Of a stretch of 64,000 nucleotides of DNA, positions 55,577-63,876 are shown in pieces. Each line of letters opens with the position of its first letter. Within the stretch, counting starts at the first letter, position 1. The notes below the pieces were generated by a model. It saw only the letters and a list, made by a program, of their open reading frames with translations. It had not been told where the DNA came from and made no database searches. Made by a program: the position numbers and the translations under genes. Source of the DNA: Truepera sp. bin119 (GTDB taxonomy: Bacteria; Deinococcota; Deinococci; Deinococcales; Trueperaceae); the NCBI GenBank assembly GCA_002239005.1, contig MPNL01000002.1:1-64000 (forward strand), read 5' to 3'.

Positions 55577-56911
55577 TCAGGTCTCGGCGAGGGCTGTTGC
55601 CACCCGCTTCGCATCGCGAATGCAGTCGTTGAGCCCCACCCCCCGGTAGGCGTCGCCGGTGAGCGTTACACCGGGCATATCGGCAATCAGCCTCTCGACC
55701 CGTTCGAGCCGCTCGCAGTGACCTAGGAGGTGCTGGGGGCTGCCCCGGTGCCAGTAGACCGCCTCGACGTACTCGGGTTCTGCCGTGATCCCCATGGTGA
55801 TCTCGAGGTCGCGCTGGACCGTAGCCAGCGCCTCAGTCCGGGAGAGATCCGCGAACGCGGGGTCGACCGTGCCTCCGGCGATCACCCGCAGCAGCACCTT
55901 CCCCTTGGGGGCTTGGTCGGGGAAGATCGATGAGCTCCACTGTATTCCGAGGCTGCGAACCCCTTCGCCCCGCGGCACTACGAAGCCGAAGCCGTCGAGG
56001 AGACGGGGCACGTCTATGCGGTCGAAACCGAGACCGAAGATATGCACGTTGGCGTAGGGGATGGCTGCGAGTAGCCCCGCCGCTTCCGGGCTGTGCGGCC
56101 TGAGAAGGGTGGCGCTGACAGGCGCTGGCGTGGCCAAAACCACCTGCTCCGCCACCACCTCCCCCCCCTCCTTGAGTCGGAGTATGAGACCGCCCGAGGC
56201 ATCTGGCTCGAGTGCAGTCACCTCCTCCCCCGTCAGGAGTTCTGGAGTCAAGTCCGCTCGAAGGGCGTCGATCAGGCACTGGATCCCCCCCTCCCGGAAG
56301 CTGGTTGGGAGCCCCCAGCCCCCCTGAGACCCGATCAAGCCCCTGAGGAGGCTCCTGTGCTCGCGCTCTAAGCGTCGTAGCTGCGGGAACAGGGCGTCCA
56401 GGCTCAACTCGCCTGCGTTGCCGACAGTGGTGTCCGACACCAGCGAGTCTGCGAGGGCCGCCGCTACACCAGCCCCGAAATGCCTGCTCAGGAATACGTG
56501 CACACTCTCCTCTTGGTTCACCTGTGAGGCAAGGACGGGCTCGAGGAGTGCCCGCAACTTGCCGCCTGGAGAGAGCAACTCTGACCGGAAGAAGGCTTGC
56601 GGCGAGACAGGAACGGGCCTCAGGCCCCCGTCGCGGTAGACGAAGCGGTTCCGGGCCACCTCCGAGGCGGGCAGAAGTCTCTCCGAGAGGCCCACCGCCC
56701 CTGCCAGTTCGAGGGTCTCCGGCGCATTCGCTCGGAAGCTGCTCGGCCCCCAATCGAAGGTGAACCCCCCCTCACGGGTAGATCGGGCCTTTCCGCCTGG
56801 ATCGATCTCCTTCTCAAGGAGGACGAAGCGGAGATCGGGGGCGAGTCGCCTAAGAAACGATGCGGTGGCGAGGCCGGCGATACCTCCCCCGACGATGGCA
56901 ACCTGTGGCAT
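55577..56911 (-). CDS. hemY: Protoporphyrinogen/coproporphyrinogen oxidase, HemY type
   Basis: FAD flavoprotein that oxidises porphyrinogen late in heme synthesis. The 444-residue protein has the N-terminal dinucleotide fold VAIVGGGIAGLATASFLRRL, then GGFTFDWGPSSFRA and the C-terminal FAD contact GVTLTGDAYRGVGLNDCIRD. ATG 56911 gives the correct N-terminus. It is read away from the hemA-hemL operon across a 260-base gap, so the two halves of the heme pathway share a divergent control region. Whether it acts on proto- or copro-porphyrinogen cannot be settled here. Confidence 0.92.
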   Translation of the reverse strand: MPQVAIVGGGIAGLATASFLRRLAPDLRFVLLEKEIDPGGKARSTREGGFTFDWGPSSFRANAPETLELAGAVGLSERLLPASEVARNRFVYRDGGLRPVPVSPQAFFRSELLSPGGKLRALLEPVLASQVNQEESVHVFLSRHFGAGVAAALADSLVSDTTVGNAGELSLDALFPQLRRLEREHRSLLRGLIGSQGGWGLPTSFREGGIQCLIDALRADLTPELLTGEEVTALEPDASGGLILRLKEGGEVVAEQVVLATPAPVSATLLRPHSPEAAGLLAAIPYANVHIFGLGFDRIDVPRLLDGFGFVVPRGEGVRSLGIQWSSSIFPDQAPKGKVLLRVIAGGTVDPAFADLSRTEALATVQRDLEITMGITAEPEYVEAVYWHRGSPQHLLGHCERLERVERLIADMPGVTLTGDAYRGVGLNDCIRDAKRVATALAET

Positions 56912-57156
56912 GTCTCTAGCATTATGACTTCCTCCAGCCCCCATCACTTCGCAACTTCCAGGTAGAGGGGGTCCGAGGCCAAGGCGGCTACTCTGCTGCG
57001 CGCTGTGACGCGGGATGGGTCACCGTCGTGAGAGTCGCTTGGGGCGCCTTGCGTGGGATGTGTGGTTACAGCGCTCTGATGAGGTTCGCTACCCAGGTCC
57101 GAGGGGGTGCGGTCGCCGTTTGACACTTTCATGACACTTTCTGGGTCGCCCGGCTC

Positions 57157-57162
57157 TACTAT
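57157..57162 (+). promoter_or_regulatory. Likely -10 box of the hem operon
   Basis: TACTAT lies 9 bases before the GTG start of hemA, so transcription would begin almost at the start codon. Two TGACACTTTC copies lie upstream (57121-57130 and 57132-57140 region), which could include the -35 or an operator. Confidence 0.4.
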
Positions 57163-57171
57163 GATTCGGTT

Positions 57172-58350
57172 GTGGAACGGCTCGCGCTGATCGGCGTTTC
57201 GCACCGCCGAGGTGGCGCCTCGGCGGTGGAAGCGTGGCAGGATTGTTTCGACGACGACGCTCTGGTCCGCCTCGGCTTCGACGCCTTCGTCAGGATCGCC
57301 ACCTGCAATCGCTGGGAGGTAATCCTGCAGCTTCCCGAGGGAATCGACTTAGACGGTGCGCGCCACCTGCTGGCCGTGCCCGGATATGCACGGCCATACG
57401 CCTACATGGGCGAGGCGGCGATCGAACATCTGGCCCTAGTAGCCTCCTCGATTGACGCACTCAATCCTGGTGAGGATCAGGTCGTTCGTCAGGTGCGCGA
57501 GGCCTATTCCCGGGCCAAGGCTCGGGGGGTCAGCGGTTCGCTGGCCTTCGCGTTTGATACCGCTCTGCGGATCGCTAGGAGGGTCCGCCACGAGGTGGAG
57601 CTAGCGCCCGTGAATACGTCTCTCTTTAGTTTGGTTCGGCCCGAGATCGAGGCGATCCTAGTCCCTGGGGTCGGTGCGGCCGTGCTCGGGGCGGGGGAGA
57701 TGGGGACGCTGGCCGCCACCATCCTGGCCAACATTGAGGGAGTCCGGCTCACGGTGTTTAACCGCACCCTCGCGCGTGCCCAGCAGCTCGCAACTTCGCT
57801 CCGTGCAGAGGCCCGGGCCCTCGAGGAGTTCCCGACCGGGGGTGCCGGCATTCGAGTCCTGGTCTGCACCACACCGGTTCGTGACCTCGTCGACGCCGAG
57901 GCGCTCGACCGGCTGCCCGATCTCAGGCTCATCGTCGACCTCGGCCTGCCGCGTAATGTGGCCGCGCAGGCGGCTCGGGAACGGGGTGTGCGGGTCCTCG
58001 ACATCGATACCCTCCAAGAGGCGGGCGCGCAGCGCCGCGGGGCGCTCCGTGAGCGACTCGCAGTCGCCGAGGGTCTGGTACTCGAGGAGCTGGCCACAGC
58101 CATGGCCGCCTGGAATGAACGACAGCTCGCCCCCGCCATCCGTCGCCTTCAGGAGTGGATCGACCATACTATTGAGACCACTATTGCGGAGCGGGGCTCC
58201 GGTGCCGGGATGGAACTGCTGGCTGAGGACCGAGAGCGGCTGGCCCGGCGGGTTCTGCACGTGCCGGTAAAGGGGCTGCGGGCGCTCGCCCGCGAGTACG
58301 GTCTGGAGGCAGCTAGAGTCTTCTTGGCAGAGGCCGGGCTGGCCGAATGA
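57172..58350 (+). CDS. hemA: Glutamyl-tRNA reductase
   Basis: First step of C5-pathway tetrapyrrole synthesis: reduces glutamyl-tRNA to glutamate-1-semialdehyde. The 392-residue protein has the catalytic cysteine C45 (RIATCNRWE), GEDQVVRQVREAYSRA, and the NADPH fold VLGAGEMGTLAATIL. N- and C-terminal regions are somewhat diverged but complete. GTG start. The next gene overlaps its stop by 4 bases. Confidence 0.94.
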   Translation: MERLALIGVSHRRGGASAVEAWQDCFDDDALVRLGFDAFVRIATCNRWEVILQLPEGIDLDGARHLLAVPGYARPYAYMGEAAIEHLALVASSIDALNPGEDQVVRQVREAYSRAKARGVSGSLAFAFDTALRIARRVRHEVELAPVNTSLFSLVRPEIEAILVPGVGAAVLGAGEMGTLAATILANIEGVRLTVFNRTLARAQQLATSLRAEARALEEFPTGGAGIRVLVCTTPVRDLVDAEALDRLPDLRLIVDLGLPRNVAAQAARERGVRVLDIDTLQEAGAQRRGALRERLAVAEGLVLEELATAMAAWNERQLAPAIRRLQEWIDHTIETTIAERGSGAGMELLAEDRERLARRVLHVPVKGLRALAREYGLEAARVFLAEAGLAE

Positions 58351-59264
58351 GTGCCTCCCAACCGCTGCACATCCGCATCGCTACCCGCGGGAGCGATCTG
58401 GCCTTACGGCAGGCGGTCGGTGTAAAGGAGGGTCTCGAGCACCTCGGACACTCTGCCGAATTGGTTGCCGTCGAAGCTAGAGGTGATTCCGATCTCCGGC
58501 CGTTTCGCGAACTGAGCGGCCAGGGTTTCTTCACTCAGGCTGTCCAGGAAGCGCTGCTCGAGGGCAGGGCGGAACTGGCTGTTCACTCCTACAAGGACCT
58601 GCCCTCAGCCGCTACACCGGGGTTCGAGGTGGCCGCGGTCCCCACCCGGGCCGACGCCCGCGATGCTCTGGTGATCCGTCCCGAACACTTCGATCTGGAT
58701 GCCGAGCAGCTGCCGCTCAGGCCCGGGGCGCGCGTCGGAACCGGCGCGGTGCGCCGCAGCCGGCAGCTGCAGAAGCTGCGTGGTGACCTGGTGATCGCCG
58801 ATATGCGCGGCAACGTCCCGACCCGTATCGACCGGCTCAGGGCGGGCACCGTAGACGCCGTCGTCCTAGCCGTGGCCGGTCTCGAGCGGCTCGGCCTTAA
58901 GCTGGACGATCTCGAAGTGGTGGCCTTGCACCCGCAGACCTTCGTGCCCGCCCCCGCCCAGGGCGCTCTGGCCCTCGAGATTCGCAGACACGATTACGCA
59001 CTTGCCCAGGCCCTGACCGACCTCCACGATCCGGTGGGATACCGACCGGTCGCAGCCGAGCGGGGCCTCATGTCCATGTTAAGGGGCGGATGTCAACTCG
59101 CTCTGGGGGCCCACGCTACCCTCCGGAACGGGCTCGTTACCCTGAACGCCTGGTACGAAGGGTTGAGCGTCGTCGTCGAGCACCCCTCCTCCGAAGGTGC
59201 AGCGCTACTCGCCTTCGAGGCCCTCGGTCGGCCGGATCCAGTCACCGTAGTGGAGGGGTTGTGA
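58347..59264 (+). CDS. hemC: Porphobilinogen deaminase (hydroxymethylbilane synthase)
   Basis: Joins four porphobilinogens into hydroxymethylbilane. The 305-residue enzyme has IATRGSDLALRQA, HSYKDLPSA with catalytic aspartate region, RGNVPTRIDRLRAG, and cofactor-binding C249 in LRGGCQLALGAHA. ATG 58347 overlaps the hemA stop (ATGA). Confidence 0.95.
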   Translation: MSASQPLHIRIATRGSDLALRQAVGVKEGLEHLGHSAELVAVEARGDSDLRPFRELSGQGFFTQAVQEALLEGRAELAVHSYKDLPSAATPGFEVAAVPTRADARDALVIRPEHFDLDAEQLPLRPGARVGTGAVRRSRQLQKLRGDLVIADMRGNVPTRIDRLRAGTVDAVVLAVAGLERLGLKLDDLEVVALHPQTFVPAPAQGALALEIRRHDYALAQALTDLHDPVGYRPVAAERGLMSMLRGGCQLALGAHATLRNGLVTLNAWYEGLSVVVEHPSSEGAALLAFEALGRPDPVTVVEGL

Positions 59265-59950
59265 GGGTGGCTCTTACTCAGAGCCGAGGGCGCCTCGAGG
59301 GCCTCGAAGGTGCCCTCGAAGCCCTCGGGATCACCGTGGTGCGGGTTCCCCTCATCGAGACCCGTCCCCGGCTGCAGCCGCAGGTGCGCCGTTGCGGGCT
59401 ACTCTTGGCGGAGCTGCCCTGGCTCCTGTTCTCAAGTCGCTCAGCGGTCGAGGCTTGGCAGGTGCTCGAGTTGCCGCTGGATGGCCCCCGGCTTGGCGCC
59501 GTCGGTCCGGTGACGGCTGCGGCTCTGGAGCGGGCCGGCGCGAGGGTCGAACTCCTCGGCGAGCCGGCCTCTGCCGAGGGCTTGGCGGACCGGTTCATCG
59601 CGCACATCTCGGGCCCCTCTGCCGGTCCGGTCGGTCTCCCCCAGGGGAGCCTCTCCTCTCTGCTCCTTAGTCGCCTCCAGGCCGCAGGCCTGCGCGCCCT
59701 GCCGCTGGTGGTCTATGAGACGATCCCCCTCGCCTGGTCGGTCGATACCGACGTAGACGCGGTGGTTCTGGCCAGCCCCTCGGCTGCTCGGGCCCTGCCC
59801 GGCTGGGTGGCGTACCGTTCGACCCTGATCACCATTGGGCCGAGTACCAGCCAGGCGGTCCGCGCCCGCGGACTCGTTCCGATCGAGGCCCCAGTTCCAT
59901 CTGGAGAGGCGATCCTGGGGGCGATAGACCGGCTAAGGGGGGACCGGTGA
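59261..59950 (+). CDS. hemD: Uroporphyrinogen-III synthase
   Basis: Closes and inverts the tetrapyrrole ring. The 229-residue protein starts VRVALTQSRGRLEGLEGALE and has WLLFSSRSAVEAW and ITIGPSTSQAVRARGL, the loosely conserved features of HemD. GTG 59261 shares four bases with the hemC stop and follows GGAGGGG. Its context (hemC before, hemB after) supports the call. Confidence 0.9.
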   Translation: MRVALTQSRGRLEGLEGALEALGITVVRVPLIETRPRLQPQVRRCGLLLAELPWLLFSSRSAVEAWQVLELPLDGPRLGAVGPVTAAALERAGARVELLGEPASAEGLADRFIAHISGPSAGPVGLPQGSLSSLLLSRLQAAGLRALPLVVYETIPLAWSVDTDVDAVVLASPSAARALPGWVAYRSTLITIGPSTSQAVRARGLVPIEAPVPSGEAILGAIDRLRGDR

Positions 59951-60975
59951 CGGTCCGGGTAGCCCCCCTCAAGCTCGTACGCCGCCCGCGGCGCCTGCGC
60001 CGCTCCGCCGCCCTGCGCCAACTTGTCTCCGAGACCGTGATCGAGCCCCATCGCCTGGTGCCTCCCCTGTTCGTGGTGTCTGGGGCGGGGGAGACCCAAC
60101 CCATCGCCAGCCTGCCCGGGGTGGACCGCCTCAGCGTGGACCGGCTCCTGCCCCGGCTCGAGCACCTCCTTAAACTAGGCATTCGGGCCGCCTTGCTCTT
60201 CGGGGTGGTGGCACCCGGTACGAAATCGGCTTGCGCCGCCACCGCCTTCGATCCCGAGGGGCCGGTTCCCAGGGCTCTGCGGGCGGCTCGGAGCCACTTC
60301 GGGGACGACCTCGTGCTCATCACCGATGTCTGCCTTTGCGCCTATACGGATCATGGTCACTGCGGCCTCCTCGCCGAGACCCCTTGGGGCGTGCAGGTGG
60401 ACAACGACAGCAGCCTCGAGCCGCTGGCTCGCATGGCCTTGGCCCACGCGAGGGCGGGGGCCGACCTGGTCGCGCCATCCGACATGATGGATGGCCGGGT
60501 GGCCGCCATCCGGCGGGCGCTCGACAGCGGCGGGTTCGAGGGGGTGGGCATCCTCTCCTACGCCGTCAAGTACGCCTCGGCTTTCTACGGGCCGTTCCGC
60601 GCCGCCAGCGCATCGGCCCCGAAGGGAGCATCCCTGCTACAGGACCGAACGAGCTATCAGCTGGACCCTCGCAACGCCCGGGAGGGGCTGCTTGAGGCCG
60701 CTCTTGACGAGGCCGAGGGGGCCGATGTGCTGATGGTGAAGCCGGCTTTGCCCTACCTGGACATCCTGGCCCGACTCAGAGCCCGGTCCGGGCTACCACT
60801 GGCGGCCTACCAGGTCTCAGGTGAATACGCCATGCTGAAGGCTGCGGCAGCCGTGGGGGCTCTCGACGAGCCGGCCGCAGTGCGCGAGGCCCTGCTGTCG
60901 ATCCGTCGGGCGGGCACCGATCTGATCTTCAGCTACTACGCTGCTGAGGTGATCGAGAAGGGATGGTTAATGTGA
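59947..60975 (+). CDS. hemB: Delta-aminolevulinic acid dehydratase (porphobilinogen synthase)
   Basis: Joins two aminolevulinates into porphobilinogen. The 342-residue enzyme contains the zinc-site cysteines in DVCLCAYTDHGHCG, the first catalytic lysine in SYAVKYASAFYGPFR, and MVKPALPYLDIL with the Schiff-base lysine. GTG 59947 overlaps the hemD stop (GTGA). The cysteine motif indicates the zinc-dependent class. Confidence 0.95.
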   Translation: MTVRVAPLKLVRRPRRLRRSAALRQLVSETVIEPHRLVPPLFVVSGAGETQPIASLPGVDRLSVDRLLPRLEHLLKLGIRAALLFGVVAPGTKSACAATAFDPEGPVPRALRAARSHFGDDLVLITDVCLCAYTDHGHCGLLAETPWGVQVDNDSSLEPLARMALAHARAGADLVAPSDMMDGRVAAIRRALDSGGFEGVGILSYAVKYASAFYGPFRAASASAPKGASLLQDRTSYQLDPRNAREGLLEAALDEAEGADVLMVKPALPYLDILARLRARSGLPLAAYQVSGEYAMLKAAAAVGALDEPAAVREALLSIRRAGTDLIFSYYAAEVIEKGWLM

Positions 60976-60976
60976 G

Positions 60977-61186
60977 GTGCGAGGCCGCTACCGGAACCCG
61001 ATTCGGCTTGGGGTCGACGTGGTAGAGGTGGGGTGCCTGGTCGAGCACCCCTATCGCCTTGGAGGGGAAGTGACCCGGGAGCCACTTGGGGTAGGCCGCT
61101 CTCTGGTCTGCTCCAGCACCGGAGCCACGAACGGCTGGGTTTGCGCAGCGCTCAACTCCGTCGGGCACGTTCGAGGGTCTGCATGA
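60977..61186 (+). CDS. Possible small ORF (69 aa) between hemB and the response regulator
   Basis: GTG 60977 lies one base after the hemB stop, and the TGA at 61184-61186 overlaps the ATG of the response regulator. Such a fit on both sides in an operon where every other junction overlaps favours translation. The product (includes VDVVEVGCLVEHPYRLGG and SLVCSSTGATNGWVCAAL) is not recognised. It could also be non-coding spacer. Confidence 0.35.
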   Translation: MRGRYRNPIRLGVDVVEVGCLVEHPYRLGGEVTREPLGVGRSLVCSSTGATNGWVCAALNSVGHVRGSA

Positions 61187-61911
61187 CGTGCCCTACCGTG
61201 CTTATCGTGGAGAGCGAGCCGACCCTCGCCGAGGTGCTGTGCGACAACCTCGAGCACGAGGGCTACGATGTCGCGACCGCGAACGACAGCGAGACCGGCT
61301 ACCGGGCCTGGGTCCGTGCCGCCCCCGACCTGGTGGTGCTCGACGTGACGCTCCCGGGAACCGACGGGGTCGACCTGTGCCGCCGCCGCCGCGAAGAGGG
61401 TGACCGGACCCCGGTGCTCTTGCTGAGCGCCCGCAGCCAGGCCGAAGACCGAGTTGAGGGCCTGGCCGCGGGAGGGGATGACTACCTCGCCAAGCCGTTT
61501 CACCTGCAGGAGTTCCTCCTTCGGGTCAAGGCGCTGCTGCGCCGCCGAGGTTGGGAGGGGGCGCCCTCTGCGACCTTCGCCTTTGGTGGCCACCGGGTCG
61601 ACTATCGGAGTTGGACCGCACGGCTCACCGACGGGCGCGAGGTGCCCTTAGGTGAGCGCGAACTCGGAATCTTCAGGATGCTGGCCTCGCGGGCGGGGGA
61701 GGTGGTGAGTCGCGACGACATCCTCGATGGGGTTTGGGGCAGCGACGCCTTCCCAGCTAGCCGCACCGTGGATAACTTCGTGGTAAGGCTCCGCCGACTA
61801 TTCGAGCCGGATCCGTCGAGACCCATCTACTTCCACACTGTCTGGGGGGTGGGCTACCGCTTCACACCTAGTGGGGACGGACGGGAAGATGAACCAGGGA
61901 TTGAGACATGA
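61183..61911 (+). CDS. OmpR-family response regulator inside the heme operon
   Basis: The 242-residue protein has a receiver domain (phosphorylation site D54 in VVLDVTLPGTDG; K104 in YLAKPF) and a winged-helix output domain (VPLGERELGIFRMLASRAGE, ending VWGVGYRF). The acidic triad position reads E10-S-E12, where most members have E/D-D-D/E, so phosphorylation chemistry may be altered. No sensor kinase is nearby. Overlaps with genes on both sides tie its level to heme enzymes; it may regulate this operon or respond to its output. Confidence 0.92.
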   Translation: MTCPTVLIVESEPTLAEVLCDNLEHEGYDVATANDSETGYRAWVRAAPDLVVLDVTLPGTDGVDLCRRRREEGDRTPVLLLSARSQAEDRVEGLAAGGDDYLAKPFHLQEFLLRVKALLRRRGWEGAPSATFAFGGHRVDYRSWTARLTDGREVPLGERELGIFRMLASRAGEVVSRDDILDGVWGSDAFPASRTVDNFVVRLRRLFEPDPSRPIYFHTVWGVGYRFTPSGDGREDEPGIET

Positions 61912-62024
61912 CCTGCTGCCCCAGCTGCGTCGACCCGCAGTGGCGCACCATCCTCAACCCGGTCGCCCCCCCCGCCCCGGTGTGTCGGTGGGCCCGCAGA
62001 ATCGACGGAGAAAGGGGCGATTAA
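61908..62024 (+). CDS. Cysteine-rich 38-residue microprotein
   Basis: ATG 61908 overlaps the response regulator stop (ATGA), and its TAA (62022-62024) shares a base with the hemL ATG at 62024. The product reads MTCCPSCVDPQWRTILNPVA, then PPAPVCRWARRIDGERGD: four cysteines (C3, C4, C7, C26), able to bind a metal or heme in principle. No family is recognised. The overlaps on both ends give it the same coupled layout as the rest of the hem operon and support real translation, at least as a coupling ORF. Confidence 0.5.
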   Translation: MTCCPSCVDPQWRTILNPVAPPAPVCRWARRIDGERGD

Positions 62025-63322
62025 TGGCTACCGTCACCACCGACCGATCCGTCGCACTCTTCGAAAGGGCGCTCGCGCTCATTCCTGGGGGTGTCAACTC
62101 GCCCGTGCGGGCCTTCGGCAGTGTTGGGGGTACACCCCGGTTCATCGCCCGTGCAAGGGGCTGCTACCTCTGGGATGTGGACGGCAACCGCCTGATCGAC
62201 GCTGTCGGTTCGTGGGGACCTATGATCTTGGGGCATGCCCACCCTGTAGTCCTCGAGGCGGTATCGAGTGCACTCGCCTCTGGAACCAGCTTCGGCGCGC
62301 CGACCGAACTCGAGTCGGAATTGGCTGAGCGGGTTCTGGAGCGCTACCCCGGCTGCCAGCGGGTCCGCTTCGTCAACTCGGGGACCGAGGCGACTATGAG
62401 CGCCCTGCGGCTGGCTCGTGGGGCGACCGGCCGCGACCTGACTGTTAAGTTCGAGGGCAACTACCATGGCCACGCCGATGCCCTGCTAGTGGCCGCCGGC
62501 TCGGGCGCTCTCACGACCGGTGTGCCGTCGAGTGACGGGGTACCCGAGGCGGTCGCCGGGACCACTCTGGTCGCCCCCTACAACGACCTCGACGCAGTCG
62601 CTGCCCTGTTCGAGCGCTTCCCGGACCGGATCGCGGCCGTGATCCTCGAGCCGGTCGCCGGCAACATGGGGGTTGTCCCCCCTGCAGCCGGTTTCCTCGA
62701 GGGGCTCAGGGATCTCACCCGCAGCCACGACACCCTGCTCATCGCCGACGAGGTCATGACCGGGTTCCGTCTGGCCCCGGGAGGGGCCGTGGAGCGCTAT
62801 GGGATCGATGCCGATCTCGTCTGCTGGGGCAAGATCGTCGGCGGTGGCCTCCCTGTCGGCGCCTATGGTGGACCGGCCGAACTGATGGACCAGATCTCGC
62901 CGGTGGGCAGGGTCTATCAGGCCGGCACCCTTTCGGGGAACCCGCTCGCCATGGCGGCCGGGGTCGCCACCCTGGGTTGCATGGCCGACCTTCCCGATCT
63001 CTACTGCACCCTCGAGCGCCGCGGCGCCGCCCTCGAGGCGGGTCTGCTCGAGGCGGCCCGTGGCGCTAGCGTGGCGGTAACCATCAACCGCGTCGGTTCG
63101 ATGCTGACCGTCTTCTTCACGGATATACCGGTAGTCGACCTCCCCAGTGCCCGGGCGGCCGACGAGGCGGCCTTCGGTCGCTGGTTCCACGGCCTGCTGG
63201 CGCGCGGCGTCTACTGGCCACCCAGCCCTTTTGAAGCGGCCTTCCTCTCCTACGCGCACGAGGATGCCGAGGTCGAGGTGCTGATCGAAACGGCCGCTGC
63301 GGCGTTTTGCGAAGTGACCTGA
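62024..63322 (+). CDS. hemL: Glutamate-1-semialdehyde 2,1-aminomutase
   Basis: Second step of the C5 pathway, making 5-aminolevulinate. The 432-residue PLP enzyme has ALIPGGVNSPVRAFGSVGG, VNSGTEATMSALRLARG, DEVMTGFRLAPGG and the PLP lysine in WGKIVGGGLPVGAYGG. AGAAAGGGG precedes ATG 62024. It completes the set hemA-hemC-hemD-hemB-hemL needed to go from glutamyl-tRNA to uroporphyrinogen III. Confidence 0.96.
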   Translation: MATVTTDRSVALFERALALIPGGVNSPVRAFGSVGGTPRFIARARGCYLWDVDGNRLIDAVGSWGPMILGHAHPVVLEAVSSALASGTSFGAPTELESELAERVLERYPGCQRVRFVNSGTEATMSALRLARGATGRDLTVKFEGNYHGHADALLVAAGSGALTTGVPSSDGVPEAVAGTTLVAPYNDLDAVAALFERFPDRIAAVILEPVAGNMGVVPPAAGFLEGLRDLTRSHDTLLIADEVMTGFRLAPGGAVERYGIDADLVCWGKIVGGGLPVGAYGGPAELMDQISPVGRVYQAGTLSGNPLAMAAGVATLGCMADLPDLYCTLERRGAALEAGLLEAARGASVAVTINRVGSMLTVFFTDIPVVDLPSARAADEAAFGRWFHGLLARGVYWPPSPFEAAFLSYAHEDAEVEVLIETAAAAFCEVT

Positions 63323-63417
63323 CACCGCCTCCGCCACTCTACTACCTCGGCGCTACCACTTCCCCTCGATCTCCGGTTATCCTCAGGGGGTCCCCACCAG
63401 CGGGATGAGGAGGCTCC

Positions 63418-63801
63418 ATGAAACTTGAGCACGTGGCTCTCAACGTTCCCGATCCCAAGGCGGCCGCTGCCTGGTACGCCGAACACCTGGGTTTGAAGAT
63501 CGTCCTCGCGAATGAGGAGTCGCCCTACATCCACTTCCTAAGCGACGGTGCGGGTGCGATGCTCGAGGTCTACAGCAACCCCGAAGCTGGCATCCCCGAC
63601 TACGCCGCCATTGACCCCTTCACCTTCCATGTGGCCTTCGCTGTCGACGACCTCGAAGTGGAGGTCGAGCGGCTGGTCGCAGCCGGAGCCGGCCGTGACG
63701 GCGACATCCATATGATCGGTGGCAACCGGATCGCCTTCCTGCGTGACCCCTGGGGGGTTACGGTGCAGTTGGTGTGGCGCGCCGTGCCGTTCACCTCGTG
63801 A
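63418..63801 (+). CDS. VOC (glyoxalase/bleomycin resistance) superfamily protein
   Basis: The 127-residue protein has two beta-alpha-beta-beta-beta units: MKLEHVALNVPDPKAAAAWY and FTFHVAFAVDDLEVEVERLV, with GNRIAFLRDPWGVTVQLV near the end. Potential metal ligands are H5, E50-like and H and Q residues. Function of this member is not evident. GAGGAGGCTCC precedes the ATG. Confidence 0.85.
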   Translation: MKLEHVALNVPDPKAAAAWYAEHLGLKIVLANEESPYIHFLSDGAGAMLEVYSNPEAGIPDYAAIDPFTFHVAFAVDDLEVEVERLVAAGAGRDGDIHMIGGNRIAFLRDPWGVTVQLVWRAVPFTS

Positions 63802-63876
63802 TCCGTACCCCCGCTCCAGAGCTCTCCCCCGCCGGAGCGATCTAGGCCGGGATACCTGGGAGTAAGGGAGTCCGCT

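Noticed and set aside
56944-57204. 86-codon minus-strand frame upstream of hemY
   Set aside because: Covers the divergent hemY/hemA control region and overlaps the hemA start; no family resemblance.
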